A stretch of DNA of 64,000 nt from JALHNI01 sp965229305 (lineage in GTDB: Bacteria > Acidobacteriota > Terriglobia > Bryobacterales > Bryobacteraceae): contig CBDDIZ010000035.1 of NCBI GenBank assembly GCA_965229305.1, positions 1 through 64,000 on the forward strand. The letters run 5' to 3'. This document shows, in pieces, positions 16,865 through 25,927 of this stretch. The notes under the pieces were generated by a model. That model had not been told where the DNA came from. It saw only the letters and a list, made by a program, of their open reading frames with translations, and made no database searches. The first letter of the stretch is position 1. Each line of letters opens with the position of its first letter. The translations under genes and the position numbers were made by a program.

Positions 16865-18139
16865 TTAGCGGCGGCGGCGGACAGCGACGGCGACAGCCAG
16901 AGCCACGGCGACCAGGCCCATGGTGCCGGGTTCGGGCACTTCGGCGCCGCCGCTGCTGCTGCTGCTCGAAGAAGAACTGCTGCTGGAGGACGACGAAGAG
17001 GAAGAAGAGCTGCTGCTCGAAGAGCTGGAGCCGCCGGAGGAACTGGACGAACTGCTGCTGCCGCCGGAGGACGACGACGAACTCGAGGAAGACGAAGAGC
17101 TCGAGCCGCTCGAGGAGGAGGACGAAGAAGATCCGCCGGACGAACTGGACGAGGACGACGAACTGCTGGACGAGGACGAGCTCGAAGAAGACGACGACGA
17201 GGAGGAACTGCTGTTGATGCAGCACTCTTCGCAAAGCTTGGTGATGAAGGTCCAGGAGTTGGTGGAGTTGTCGACGTTGTAGATGTTGTTGGTGTTGTGG
17301 TTCTCGGCGTAGTAATTCACCATGGAGTAGTTGTAGTTGGTGTTTGAGCCGGGGACGGGCGTGGGCGGCAGAATGTTGTAGTTGTTCCAGTTGCCCCAGC
17401 CGATCAGGATGGCGGGGGGCGGGACGATGTAGCCGCCCGGGCTATCCGGCGGAGGAGCGGGGGGCGGGGTGCTGCCGCCACCGCCACCGGCCGGCGGGGT
17501 GACGACGGCGACCGGAACCGGGACGGGGGGCGCGACCGGAATGGGCGCCGGGAGCAGGGTCATGGGGAAGGGGATCGAGAGGTAGGTGCCGTTGTAGGGG
17601 AGGGCGTTCGCTTCGGCGATGCCGCGGGGTTCCTGCGCTTCTTCAAGGGTGAGCGGCTGGTCAAAGACGGCCGGGTGCGGCTCGATGGCGGCCAGGGACG
17701 GCAGCAGCGGGATCTTCGACATGCGGTTGCCGCAGCGGCCGCGGACGCAGTTGACGCCGTCGGTGAGGACGAGCTCACCTTTGCGGATGGCGACTTTGCG
17801 GGTGGTCCAGAAGACCTGATTGCCGACGCGGTAGGAGACGTAGTAGCTGTCGTCTTTGTCCTGGCGGATGGGGCGCATCTTCGCGGGATCGAGGCCTTCG
17901 TAGTGGGAGCGGACGACCGGATCCTGCTTCATCTTCTTCGACATCTCGGCTCCGGTATCCACACCGCCGGGGACGATGGAGTTGCGGTAGTGGGGGCGCT
18001 CGACGGTCATCTCGGGGAGCGCGAGCTTCTTCTCCGGCGTCGTCCTGGCAGCCGGAGAGCCCGACTTAGTCTCGCTGCGATTGCATGCAACCAGGCCTAG
18101 CAACATCAGGATCTGCAGGACTGATAGAAGTACTTTCAT
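16865..18139 (-). CDS. Lipoprotein-like poly-serine protein with PEP-CTERM-type tail
   Basis: A 424-residue exported protein of unknown function. The N-terminus (MKVLLSVLQILMLLGLVACN) is a signal peptide ending in a lipobox, LVAC, with Cys19. The globular part (about residues 60-190) holds DDSYYVSYRVGNQVFWTTRK and several Cys (VNCVRGRCGNR). A Pro/Gly-rich linker follows, then an Asn/Tyr-rich stretch, then roughly 85 residues of almost pure Ser with a few Gly (about 16950-17215). The end, VPEPGTMGLVAVALAVAVAV plus RRRR, is a PEP-CTERM sorting signal. The serine tract mixes AGC, AGT, TCC, TCG and TCT codons, so it is not a simple DNA repeat. No exosortase is in the window. Confidence 0.8.
   Translation of the reverse strand: MKVLLSVLQILMLLGLVACNRSETKSGSPAARTTPEKKLALPEMTVERPHYRNSIVPGGVDTGAEMSKKMKQDPVVRSHYEGLDPAKMRPIRQDKDDSYYVSYRVGNQVFWTTRKVAIRKGELVLTDGVNCVRGRCGNRMSKIPLLPSLAAIEPHPAVFDQPLTLEEAQEPRGIAEANALPYNGTYLSIPFPMTLLPAPIPVAPPVPVPVAVVTPPAGGGGGSTPPPAPPPDSPGGYIVPPPAILIGWGNWNNYNILPPTPVPGSNTNYNYSMVNYYAENHNTNNIYNVDNSTNSWTFITKLCEECCINSSSSSSSSSSSSSSSSSSSSSSSSSGGSSSSSSSSGSSSSSSSSSSSSSGGSSSSSSSSGGSSSSSSSSSSSSSSSSSSSSSSSSSSGGAEVPEPGTMGLVAVALAVAVAVRRRR
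16950..17215. repeat. Low-complexity serine-coding tract
   Basis: About 265 bases built from GCT, CGA, AGA, GGA and ACT triplets on the plus strand, encoding a nearly pure Ser/Gly tract on the minus strand. The triplets are mixed irregularly rather than forming one repeating unit. The plus-strand reading of the same stretch is the acidic mirror (Glu/Leu/Asp) and is not a gene. Confidence 0.85.
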
Positions 18140-18507
18140 GGCGGCTAGTTCGATCTTGCGTTTCGAACTGCCGGTTGGCGTATGGGCCGGAGGTGCGGCG
18201 CGGCCCAGGACTAGGCCTGACTCGAGTTTGCTACCTTTTTGAGCCGCCGAGCGGGATCGCAGTCCTGGTACGCAGTGGGGTGAATGGCTAGTTCAACGGC
18301 CGTGGTGACGAGCGGGTGAGCGCAGGAGAAGTGACGGAAAGCAAAGGGAAAAGTCCTGGAGCGGGGGCGGGGCGAGGGGGCGTTAGGACCGTGGTTCAGA
18401 TTAAGGTTTTTACCAAAGCGGGGCGGAGGGGAGGGGAAGCCGTGGAAGCCGTTGATTCCGGGTCGCGGACTTGATCCAATGGGGAGAGAGGCCGCTACGC
18501 CCGAGTC
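18140..18507. other. Intergenic region with one inverted repeat
   Basis: 368 bases between the poly-serine lipoprotein gene and apbE, which diverge. The only structure seen is AGTTCGA (18149-18155) paired with TCGAACT (18165-18171) around a 9-base loop, about 10 bases upstream of the lipoprotein start codon. No convincing -10/-35 pair, tRNA or open reading frame was recognised. Confidence 0.5.
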
Positions 18508-19515
18508 GTGTTGAAAAGACGTTCATTTTGCCGCCAACTAACACAAACTGTGCTAGTTTTATGGTTGGGCCAGCGCCTACCGGCCGGAGAAATCCTCCGG
18601 TTTGAGGCAAATTTGGACGCCATGGGAGGCACGTACTCTTTGGTGCTCTACGGCCCGGATCGCTATCAATTGGAAGCGGCGTCCGAAGCGGCATTTGATG
18701 AGGTGCGGCGGCTGGACGAATTGCTCTCGAATTACAAGCCGAACAGCGAGTGGAGCGAGATTAACCGCTTCGCCGCCCAGCGGCCGGTAGTCGTCTCGCA
18801 GGAGAGCTACCAGCTGATATCCGCCTGCCTTGAATACAGCCGGCGAAGTGAAGGATCTTTCGACATCACCGTTGGCCCTCTCATGAAGGTTTGGGGATTT
18901 TACAAAGGGTCCGGGCGGTTGCCGCACCGGGCAGAGATTCGAGCGGCGCTCGCCAATATCGGCTCGAGCCAAGTCGAACTCGACCCCGTCAAACGAAGTG
19001 TGAGGTTTCGCCGGCCGGGAATGTCAATCGACCCGGGCGGCATCGGAAAAGGCTATGCGGTGGACCAGGTGGTAAAAGTGCTGCGCGAGGCGGGCGTCCA
19101 ATCGGCGTTCGTATCGGCGTCGACGAGCACGGTTTACGCGTTGGGCACGCCGCCGGGCGAAAAAGGCTGGAAGGTGACCATCAGCGACCCGAAGGACCGG
19201 CGACGGTCGGTGGGTGAAGTGATGCTGAAGGACGAAAGCCTGTCGACGTCGGGCAATTACGAGAAGTTTTTCGTGGCCGGGAAGCACCTATATAGCCACA
19301 TTATGAACCCGCGGACGGGCTATCCGGCGGAAGGCATGTTGTCGGTGAGCGTGATTGCTCCGCGAGCGATCGACAGCGAAGCCTGGACCAAGCCGCTCTA
19401 CATCAATGGCCGCGCATGGTTCGCCCAGGCTCAGGCCCGAAATCAGGATTTAAAGAGTTTTCGCGCTTTCGCGTGCGAAGACGGATGGGAACCCAAATGC
19501 GCGTGGCTCCAATGA
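18508..19515 (+). CDS. apbE: FAD:protein FMN transferase (ApbE family)
   Basis: A 335-residue ApbE-family flavin transferase, which attaches FMN covalently to target proteins such as Nqr/Rnf subunits. Signatures are the early MGGTYSLVLYG, the RRLDELLSNYKPNSEWSEIN helix, GSFDITVGPLMKVWGFY, SIDPGGIGKGYAVDQVV and the C-terminal TSGNYEKFF and YSHIMNPRTGYP motifs. The N-terminus (SFCRQLTQTVLVLWLGQRL) looks like a signal for export, as in periplasmic ApbE. The start is GTG 18508, with TTG next to it as an alternative. The segment SASTSTVYALG replaces the usual Gly-rich 'SGGG' form. The stop overlaps hemE (ATGA). Confidence 0.92.
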   Translation: MLKRRSFCRQLTQTVLVLWLGQRLPAGEILRFEANLDAMGGTYSLVLYGPDRYQLEAASEAAFDEVRRLDELLSNYKPNSEWSEINRFAAQRPVVVSQESYQLISACLEYSRRSEGSFDITVGPLMKVWGFYKGSGRLPHRAEIRAALANIGSSQVELDPVKRSVRFRRPGMSIDPGGIGKGYAVDQVVKVLREAGVQSAFVSASTSTVYALGTPPGEKGWKVTISDPKDRRRSVGEVMLKDESLSTSGNYEKFFVAGKHLYSHIMNPRTGYPAEGMLSVSVIAPRAIDSEAWTKPLYINGRAWFAQAQARNQDLKSFRAFACEDGWEPKCAWLQ

Positions 19516-20534
19516 GTAGCCGATTCCTCGACGCCTGCCGGCGGCGTCCGACCGATGTTCGTCCAGTCTGGTTCATGCGGCAAGCTGGCCGCTACATGAA
19601 GCAGTACCGCGATCTGCGGGCCAAGAACACGATTCTCGAACTTTGCAAGAAGCCGGAGTTGGCCGCGCAGGTGACGTTGCAGCCGGTGGAAGTGCTCGAC
19701 GTGGATGCGGCGATCATCTTTGCGGATTTGCTGCTGCCGGTGGAACCGATGGGCTTGAAGCTCGAGTTCCGGGCAGGCGAGGGTCCGCATATCGACAATC
19801 CGGTGCGCACGTCGAACGACATCGATTCGCTGTCGATTTCGAACACGGACGATTTGGGTTACGTGGGCGAGTCGATTCAGATGGTGACGCGGGCGTTGGC
19901 CGGGCGGGTGCCGGTGATCGGTTTTGTGGGTTGCCCGTTTACGCTGGCGAGCTACATGATCGAGGGCGGTCCGTCGCGCAACTTCATCGAGACCAAGAAG
20001 CTGATGTACGGCGACGAAACGCTGTGGCGCCGGCTGATGGGCAAGCTGGTGGACGTGCTGGGCCAATTTGCGGTGATGCAGGTGGGTTCGGGCGCGCGGG
20101 CGATTCAGGTGTTCGATAGCTGGGTGGGCGCGCTGGGTCCGGATGATTATGTGCGTTACGTGGCGCAGTACTCACGCGCGCTGATCGAGCGGATCCGCTC
20201 GACGGGCGTGCCGGTGATTCACTTCGGCACGGGCACGGGCGGGTTCTTCAAGGAACTGCACGCGGCCGGCGGTGACGTCCTCGGTATCGACTGGCGCATC
20301 AACATCGACCAGGCGTGGACGGAAATCAGCTATCGGTCGGCGATCCAGGGCAATATGGATCCGGCGGTGCTGTTTGCGCCGCTGCCGGAACTGCGGACGC
20401 GCATTCACGATCTGCTGCGACGGACCGGTTCGCGGCCAGGACACATCTTCAACCTGGGGCACGGCATTCTGCCGGAAACGCCGGTGGAGAATGTGAAAGC
20501 GGCCGTGGAGATTGTGCGCGAGTTCCGCCTGTAA
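19512..20534 (+). CDS. hemE: Uroporphyrinogen decarboxylase
   Basis: A 340-residue uroporphyrinogen III decarboxylase, converting uroporphyrinogen to coproporphyrinogen III in heme synthesis. The N-terminal signature RPVWFMRQAGRYMKQYR is exact. Later blocks include IIFADLLLPVEPMG with the catalytic Asp, GFVGCPFTLASYMIEGG, the VFDSWVGALGPDDY region and IFNLGHGILPETPVENV with the conserved His. The ATG at 19512 overlaps the apbE stop and gives the normal N-terminus; ATG 19497 would add five residues. It is followed 4 bases later by hemY. Confidence 0.97.
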   Translation: MSSRFLDACRRRPTDVRPVWFMRQAGRYMKQYRDLRAKNTILELCKKPELAAQVTLQPVEVLDVDAAIIFADLLLPVEPMGLKLEFRAGEGPHIDNPVRTSNDIDSLSISNTDDLGYVGESIQMVTRALAGRVPVIGFVGCPFTLASYMIEGGPSRNFIETKKLMYGDETLWRRLMGKLVDVLGQFAVMQVGSGARAIQVFDSWVGALGPDDYVRYVAQYSRALIERIRSTGVPVIHFGTGTGGFFKELHAAGGDVLGIDWRINIDQAWTEISYRSAIQGNMDPAVLFAPLPELRTRIHDLLRRTGSRPGHIFNLGHGILPETPVENVKAAVEIVREFRL

Positions 20535-20538
20535 GTTC

Positions 20539-21900
20539 GTGCGTGACATTGTCATTGTCGGGGGTGGCATTAGCGGTCTGACGGCCGCTTACACGCTGGC
20601 GAAAGCCGGCCGCCCCGCGACGCTGGTGGAGCGGGCGCCCGAACTGGGCGGCCTGCTGCAGACCAAAAAAATCGGGGGCTGCGTGGTGGAAGCCGGCCCC
20701 GATAGCTTTCTGGCCGCCAAGCCCGCCGCCACCGAACTCATCAACGAGGTGGGCCTGGGCGGCGACCTCATCAGTTCCAACGACAGTCAACGAGTGACCT
20801 ACATCCGGCGGCACGGGCGCATGGTGCCCATGCCCGACGGCCTGATGATGATGGTGCCGACGCGCATCTGGCCGATGGTGACCACGCCGCTGTTGGGCTG
20901 GGGCACCAAGATCAAGATGGGACTCGAGTACTTTCGGCAAGCCCCGGTGGCCGACCTGCCCGAACGCTCCGTCGCGGACTTTGTGCGCGATCACTACGGC
21001 CAGGAAGCGGTGGACTATCTGGCGGAGCCGCTGCTTTCGGGTGTCTACGGCGGCGATCCGGCGCATCTTTCGGTGAACAGCACGCTGACGCGATTCGTGG
21101 AACTCGAGAAGCGTTACGGCAGCCTGACACGCGGGACGCTGGCGGGGCGCAAGAAGGCGCCGCCGGCGTCGGGCAGTTTGTTCCGGACGCTGAAGGGCGG
21201 TTTGCATGATCTGGTGGCAGCGCTTGAAGCGCGGCTGACGGGCATTGAGCGCGTGCGCGGCGAGGTGACGAGCGTGCGGCAGGCAGCCGGCGGCTTCGAG
21301 ATTCTGTTGAATGGCGAGTGGGTCGCGACGCGGCGCCTGGTGCTGGCGACGCCGGCTTGGCAGTCCGCGGAACTGCTGCGGGAGGCGGCGCCGGATTTAC
21401 AGCGATTGCTGGCGGAAGTGGATTACAGCTCGTCGATGACGGTGGCGCTGGGCTATCGCGATGCCGACTTGAAGCAGCCGCTGACGGGCTTCGGGTTTCT
21501 GGTGCCGGCGAAGGAGCGCGAGTCGCTGGTGGCGTGTACGTATGTGGGGCGCAAGTTTCCGCATCGGACGCCGGAGGGCACGTCGTTGCTGCGGTGCTTT
21601 ATGGGCGGCGCGGGACGGGCGGCGGTGCTCGAGCAAGCCGATGAAGCGATCTATGCGGCGGCGCGGGCCGATCTGAAGCGGCTGCTGGGGTTGACGGCGG
21701 AGCCCGTGTTCGGGAGTATTTCGCGCTGGCCGCGGTCGATGGCGCAGTACACGGTGGGGCATGGAGCGCGGATCCGGGAGATCGAAGAGCGGGCGACGAA
21801 GTACGCGGGTCTGCACCTGATCGGCAATGCGTACCGCGGCATCGGGATTCCGGATTGTATTCAACTGGCGCGCGATACGGCGCGGACGATGCTGGCATGA
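20539..21900 (+). CDS. hemY: Oxygen-dependent protoporphyrinogen oxidase
   Basis: A 453-residue FAD enzyme that oxidises protoporphyrinogen IX (or coproporphyrinogen III) late in heme synthesis. The dinucleotide-binding motif IVGGGISGLTAAYTLAKAG opens the protein, followed by VERAPELGGLLQTKK. Further blocks are VVEAGPDSFLAAKP, EPLLSGVYGGDPAHLSV, a SLFRTLKGGLHDLV segment and the C-terminal flavin block GLHLIGNAYRGIGIPDCI. The GTG at 20539 starts the fold cleanly; the TTG at 20514 lies inside hemE and seems less likely. It sits in one operon with apbE, hemE and the YVTN gene, which overlaps its stop. Confidence 0.94.
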   Translation: MRDIVIVGGGISGLTAAYTLAKAGRPATLVERAPELGGLLQTKKIGGCVVEAGPDSFLAAKPAATELINEVGLGGDLISSNDSQRVTYIRRHGRMVPMPDGLMMMVPTRIWPMVTTPLLGWGTKIKMGLEYFRQAPVADLPERSVADFVRDHYGQEAVDYLAEPLLSGVYGGDPAHLSVNSTLTRFVELEKRYGSLTRGTLAGRKKAPPASGSLFRTLKGGLHDLVAALEARLTGIERVRGEVTSVRQAAGGFEILLNGEWVATRRLVLATPAWQSAELLREAAPDLQRLLAEVDYSSSMTVALGYRDADLKQPLTGFGFLVPAKERESLVACTYVGRKFPHRTPEGTSLLRCFMGGAGRAAVLEQADEAIYAAARADLKRLLGLTAEPVFGSISRWPRSMAQYTVGHGARIREIEERATKYAGLHLIGNAYRGIGIPDCIQLARDTARTMLA

Positions 21901-23009
21901 GACGACGCGAGTGGATAGCGATGGGGGCGGCGGGCCTGGCGGGGTGCCGACGGGCCGAGCCAGGAGCGAACAGCTATTGCTTTGTCGCCAACAGCGAAGG
22001 CCGGGCGATTGCCGTGATCGACTTGGCGGTATTCACGCTGGCGGGGCGCATTCCGCTCGAGGCGGATCCGACGGAAGTGCTGGCGTCGCCGTCGCGACGG
22101 CGGGTATACGCGTTGTCGGCGGCGGACGGCTTGCTGCATGAAGTGAATGTGGCGAACCGGCAGATCGCGCGGCGGGTGCAGGTGGGCGCGGGAGCGCGGG
22201 CGTTGCGGTTGTCGTCGGATCAGCGGTTGTTATGCCTGACGTCGAAGCAACAGGTGGTGCTAGTGGATCGGCAGACGATGACGATCGCGGCGCGGGTACC
22301 GCTGCCGATGCCGGCGACGGACTTCGACGTGTCGCCCGAGACGCCGCACGCGGTGTGCAGCCTGGGGCCATTGGGCGAGATCGCGATTATCGATCTGGGG
22401 ACGCGGCAGGTGTCGCGCAAGGTGAAGATGAGCTCAGCGCCGGGGACGCTGCGGTTCTTGAAGAACGGGCAGTGGATTCTGACGGGGCTGCCGAATGAGC
22501 GGCTGATTACGATTACGGACACGGCGACGGGTGGGCCGGTGGTGGATTTGCCGCTAGCGATTCGGCCGGACCGGTTTTGCTTCAGCGGTGACCTGGGGCA
22601 ATTGTTTGTGACAGGCGAGGGGGCGGACGCGGTGGCGATCGTGTATCCGTTCCAGAGTCAGGTGGCGGCGACGCTGCTGGCGGGGCATCAGCCTGGGGCG
22701 ATGGCGGCGAGCCGGAATCCGGCTTATCTGTTTGTGGCGAATCCGACCTCGAATGCGGTGACGGTGATCGATGTGCCGACGCAGCGGATTGTGGGGGCGG
22801 TGCCGGTGGGGCAGGAGCCGAGCCACATTATCGTGACGCCGGACGATCAGTTTGCGCTGGTGCTGAACCGGTCGTCGGGCGATATGGCGGTGCTGAGCAC
22901 GAGCCGGTTTACGAAGGTGATCCGGCGGGACCGCTCGGCGCCGTTGTTTCATTTGGTGCCGGTGGGGTCGGCGCCGGTGAGCGCGGCGATCGGCATGAGC
23001 GCGAGTTAG
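21897..23009 (+). CDS. YVTN-type beta-propeller lipoprotein
   Basis: A 370-residue protein of beta-propeller blades of the YVTN/surface-layer type, for example YCFVANSEGRAIAVIDLA, LFVANPTSNAVTVIDVPTQR and HIIVTPDDQFALVLNRSSGD. The N-terminus RRREWIAMGAAGLAGC carries twin arginines and a lipobox-like LAGC, suggesting Tat or Sec export and lipidation. The start ATG overlaps the hemY stop (ATGA), so it is cotranscribed with heme genes. Blade proteins of this type often bind partners or ligands at the surface; the ligand here is unknown. Confidence 0.82.
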   Translation: MRRREWIAMGAAGLAGCRRAEPGANSYCFVANSEGRAIAVIDLAVFTLAGRIPLEADPTEVLASPSRRRVYALSAADGLLHEVNVANRQIARRVQVGAGARALRLSSDQRLLCLTSKQQVVLVDRQTMTIAARVPLPMPATDFDVSPETPHAVCSLGPLGEIAIIDLGTRQVSRKVKMSSAPGTLRFLKNGQWILTGLPNERLITITDTATGGPVVDLPLAIRPDRFCFSGDLGQLFVTGEGADAVAIVYPFQSQVAATLLAGHQPGAMAASRNPAYLFVANPTSNAVTVIDVPTQRIVGAVPVGQEPSHIIVTPDDQFALVLNRSSGDMAVLSTSRFTKVIRRDRSAPLFHLVPVGSAPVSAAIGMSAS

Positions 23010-23041
23010 TGGCAAGCTAACTGCATTCGATCGGGCGCTCG

Positions 23042-25927
23042 ATGTTAAGCGCCTCAAAACAAAAGTGGTCTGGCGGCGGATTTGTAGCCTTCGGACTCAT
23101 TTGGTGTTCCCTGCTGCCCGCGCAGACGTTGCGGGTGGTGGCGGGGCCGGTGCCGGCGGGGGCGCTGGCGCAACTGCGGGTGGAACTGGATCGGCCGTTG
23201 GCGGTGGCGCGAGGTACCTTTACGGTTTCGCTGCCGGAAGCTTTTGGGCCGATCGCCGATGTACAAGTGTTTTCGGCGGCGGGAGATGCAGCGGGGACGG
23301 CGAAGATCATGGGGCGTCGCGCCGAAGTCAGTTTCGTCTCCTATGGGTCAGGTGTGGGCCGGCTGAAGGGGATGCCGGTGGCCACGGTGACGGTGCCGCT
23401 GCTGGCGACGGGCGGGTCGAGTGAGGTTCGCGTGGAGGCGGCGGGGTGGCAGGACTCGGCAGGCCACGCGCTGGCGGTGGCGGGGTCAGTGGGGACGGTG
23501 CCGGTGGGCGGGTCCTTGGCCATTGAGCATGTCGTGCCGTTGGGCAACGATGCTTACCGGCTGGTGGGGCGTGGCTTTGGTCCCAACCTGCGTCTCACGG
23601 CGGATGGGTTGGCCGTGAGGTCCGTGGAGTTCGTCAGTGCGACGGAGTTGACGCTGACGCTGGCGGGGGCCGCAGAACTGACGGGCCGGCGGCTGGTGGT
23701 GCGGAATCCGAGTGGCGAGTCGGCGGAGTTCGTCTATGCGCTCGAGACGACGCTGGTGGGGGAGAGCGCGGAGAGCGAACGCGTACTGGTGCCGATGCGC
23801 CTGCGGTCCGGTGCGAACCTTGGTTTTGCGCCGCGGGTGCCGAATGGGTGGGCGGGGGTGGCGATCGAGAATCCAAATCCGGTGCCGGTGGATTTGACGG
23901 TGGAGAGTTTCACGAACCTGCCCTACCAGGGGCGGCGCACTTTGTGGCGATTGCCGCCCTTTGGGCGATTATTTCGGTCGCTCGCCGCAGTGGGCGTGCC
24001 GGAGTTGGGCACGGGCGGGATGGTGGCTTCGCTACCGGTCCGGGTGGCGCTGGTCGCCCGTGTGCGCGATTTCCTGAGCGCGGCCTATCCGGGGCTACAA
24101 GTGAGCTCGCCGGGCCCGTTCGCTGGCTTTCGGCTGCCCGCGCAGCCTTTCGTCTTCATTCCTCAGCCGATGTTGTTTGTGGTGCGGATGGGCGAGCTTC
24201 CACCGCCGCAGGAGTTGCCACTTCGGCTGGAGCGCGTGATGGACCCGGTGACGGTGTCCCTGCGAACGGATGTTCCGTGGCTGGTGGTACCGCCCACATC
24301 GGCGGTGCTGTATTCGTCTTCTGTCAGAGTGAGCGTTAAGCCGGAGGGGTTGGCGCCAGGAGAGTGGCACGGCACGATTACGCTTACGACCAGCGCACCG
24401 GATGTGCGGGTGCAGACGGTGCCGGTGACGTTGAGCGTACGCGCACAGCCGTTCATCACGGCGGACTCAGTGTACTTGACGGCGCCGTATCTGGGAGACG
24501 CGCAGGAGGTGTTGTTGCCAATTTACTTCGACACAACGGCGCCGTCCGCTCCCGTAACGATCTCGGCGCAGGTGAAGGAGGGAGGCGAGTGGATCACGGT
24601 ACTGAATCCATCGAGCACGACGGCCGATCCGGTGCGGTTGCGGATTGATCCTTCGCGTTTTGCGGAGGGCTGGTACACAGGCACGGTGAGTGTGGCCGCG
24701 GCGTCGAACACGGCGGAGGTGAACGTGACGCTGGCGGTGTCCAAGCGGATGGCCCCACCAGCCGGTTTTGCGCCGAAGGAACTGTCTCTGCAGTTTCGGG
24801 CGGGCAATACGGCGATGATCGACCGCGTGCCGGTGGCGGTGGGTTGGGAGGCCCCTTACTCAATTTCGGTCTCGACGGAGAGCGGTGGAAACTGGTTGGG
24901 CGCCGATCTGGCGCCCGGCGGTTCGCTGGGAGTGAGCGTGGATGCGAGACGCCTGCCGCTGGGAGTTTATCGAGGGAAGGTGATCGCCAGTTTGACGGGG
25001 ACAGCCAAGGTAGCCGAATTGCCGGTGCGGATCACGCTGACGGCTGGAGTGGCCAACCCTCTACAGGTATTGCCGGGCGTTTTTGAGTTCGACGCACCGG
25101 AAGGCGGGTTCGGGGTACTGCTCGAGCAGGAGAGCCTGATTCCTTTGCGGGCCTCGGTGGCTACGCAACCGGAAGGTTGCGTGATGAACGCCGAGATTCG
25201 TAATGCGGTGAGGCCCCAAGCGGGAACGCCGGCCACGGTGACCGTTTCATGCCAGGGACCGCCGGGCCGCTATCGCGGCGTCATTCGGGTGACGGCGGAT
25301 GAAGCTGAGGTGCTGGTGCCGGTGTCGTTCACCATTCCGAGCGTGCCGTTGAACCCTCTGGTTTACACGCCGGCGATCCTCGCAGTGACCAGCGGCGCGG
25401 CGAATGCGACGGGGCCGGTGGCGGCAGAGTCCGTTGTGACGCTGCATGGGATTGGGAAGGGACTGGCGGTGTCGTTCGATGAATGGCCGGCGGTGGTCCT
25501 TTCGTCGACGGAGTTGCAGACGAGCGTGGTGGTGCCGGAGGGCGTGGCCGGGCGGCCGATGACGACCGTGCGGGCCGGGGGAGTAGCGGCGACGGTGGAG
25601 GTGGTGGCGCAGCGTCCGGGATTGTTTACGCTCGACGGGAGCGGGGTCGGTCAGGGGGCGGTGGTGAATCAGGATGGGTTGGTGAATGGGGTGGATCATC
25701 CGGCGACGGTGGGGAGTGTCGTGCAGATTTATGGGACGGGCGTGCATGGTCCGGTGCGGGTGACGATCGGCGGCGTGGCGGCGGAGGTTTTGTACTCGGG
25801 GACGGTGGGCTTGGGGTTGGTGCAGATCAATGCGGTGGTGCCGGGGGGCGTGAGTGGGGTGGTGCCGGTGCGGGTGACGTCGGGCGGGGCGGGGTCGCAG
25901 GAAGGTGTGACAGTGGTGGTGGAATGA
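23042..25927 (+). CDS. Large secreted beta-rich protein with Solibacter C-terminal domain
   Basis: A 961-residue exported protein. The signal peptide ends at about residue 25 (WCSLLPAQ). An N-terminal adhesin-like unit (LRVELDRPLAVARGTFTVSL) is followed by IPT/TIG-like and several BACON-like Ig modules, recognisable by VPWLVVPP, WITVLNPSS and the recurring 'LAPGEWHGTITLTTS' form. The last 190 residues match the TIGR03437 domain first seen in Solibacter, with VTLHGIGKGLA and VVQIYGTGVHGPVRVTIGG. It starts at ATG 23042. It overlaps the next gene, a clear paralogue, by 4 bases. The function is unknown; surface adhesion or carbohydrate binding is plausible. Confidence 0.85.
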   Translation: MLSASKQKWSGGGFVAFGLIWCSLLPAQTLRVVAGPVPAGALAQLRVELDRPLAVARGTFTVSLPEAFGPIADVQVFSAAGDAAGTAKIMGRRAEVSFVSYGSGVGRLKGMPVATVTVPLLATGGSSEVRVEAAGWQDSAGHALAVAGSVGTVPVGGSLAIEHVVPLGNDAYRLVGRGFGPNLRLTADGLAVRSVEFVSATELTLTLAGAAELTGRRLVVRNPSGESAEFVYALETTLVGESAESERVLVPMRLRSGANLGFAPRVPNGWAGVAIENPNPVPVDLTVESFTNLPYQGRRTLWRLPPFGRLFRSLAAVGVPELGTGGMVASLPVRVALVARVRDFLSAAYPGLQVSSPGPFAGFRLPAQPFVFIPQPMLFVVRMGELPPPQELPLRLERVMDPVTVSLRTDVPWLVVPPTSAVLYSSSVRVSVKPEGLAPGEWHGTITLTTSAPDVRVQTVPVTLSVRAQPFITADSVYLTAPYLGDAQEVLLPIYFDTTAPSAPVTISAQVKEGGEWITVLNPSSTTADPVRLRIDPSRFAEGWYTGTVSVAAASNTAEVNVTLAVSKRMAPPAGFAPKELSLQFRAGNTAMIDRVPVAVGWEAPYSISVSTESGGNWLGADLAPGGSLGVSVDARRLPLGVYRGKVIASLTGTAKVAELPVRITLTAGVANPLQVLPGVFEFDAPEGGFGVLLEQESLIPLRASVATQPEGCVMNAEIRNAVRPQAGTPATVTVSCQGPPGRYRGVIRVTADEAEVLVPVSFTIPSVPLNPLVYTPAILAVTSGAANATGPVAAESVVTLHGIGKGLAVSFDEWPAVVLSSTELQTSVVVPEGVAGRPMTTVRAGGVAATVEVVAQRPGLFTLDGSGVGQGAVVNQDGLVNGVDHPATVGSVVQIYGTGVHGPVRVTIGGVAAEVLYSGTVGLGLVQINAVVPGGVSGVVPVRVTSGGAGSQEGVTVVVE
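25838..25892 (+). repeat. Direct repeat, copy 1 (3' end of first paralogue)
   Basis: A 55-base stretch near the gene end, identical to 28576-28630 at 53 of 55 positions by eye. It codes for the VPGG-V(S/R)GVVPVRVTSGG segment of the TIGR03437-like domain. Flanking sequence is also similar over some 250 bases, which marks the two genes as a tandem duplication. Confidence 0.85.

Noticed and set aside
16920..17282. Poly-Glu/Leu/Asp frame on the plus strand
   Set aside because: It is the mirror of the serine tract of the minus-strand lipoprotein; no ribosome binding site or domain.
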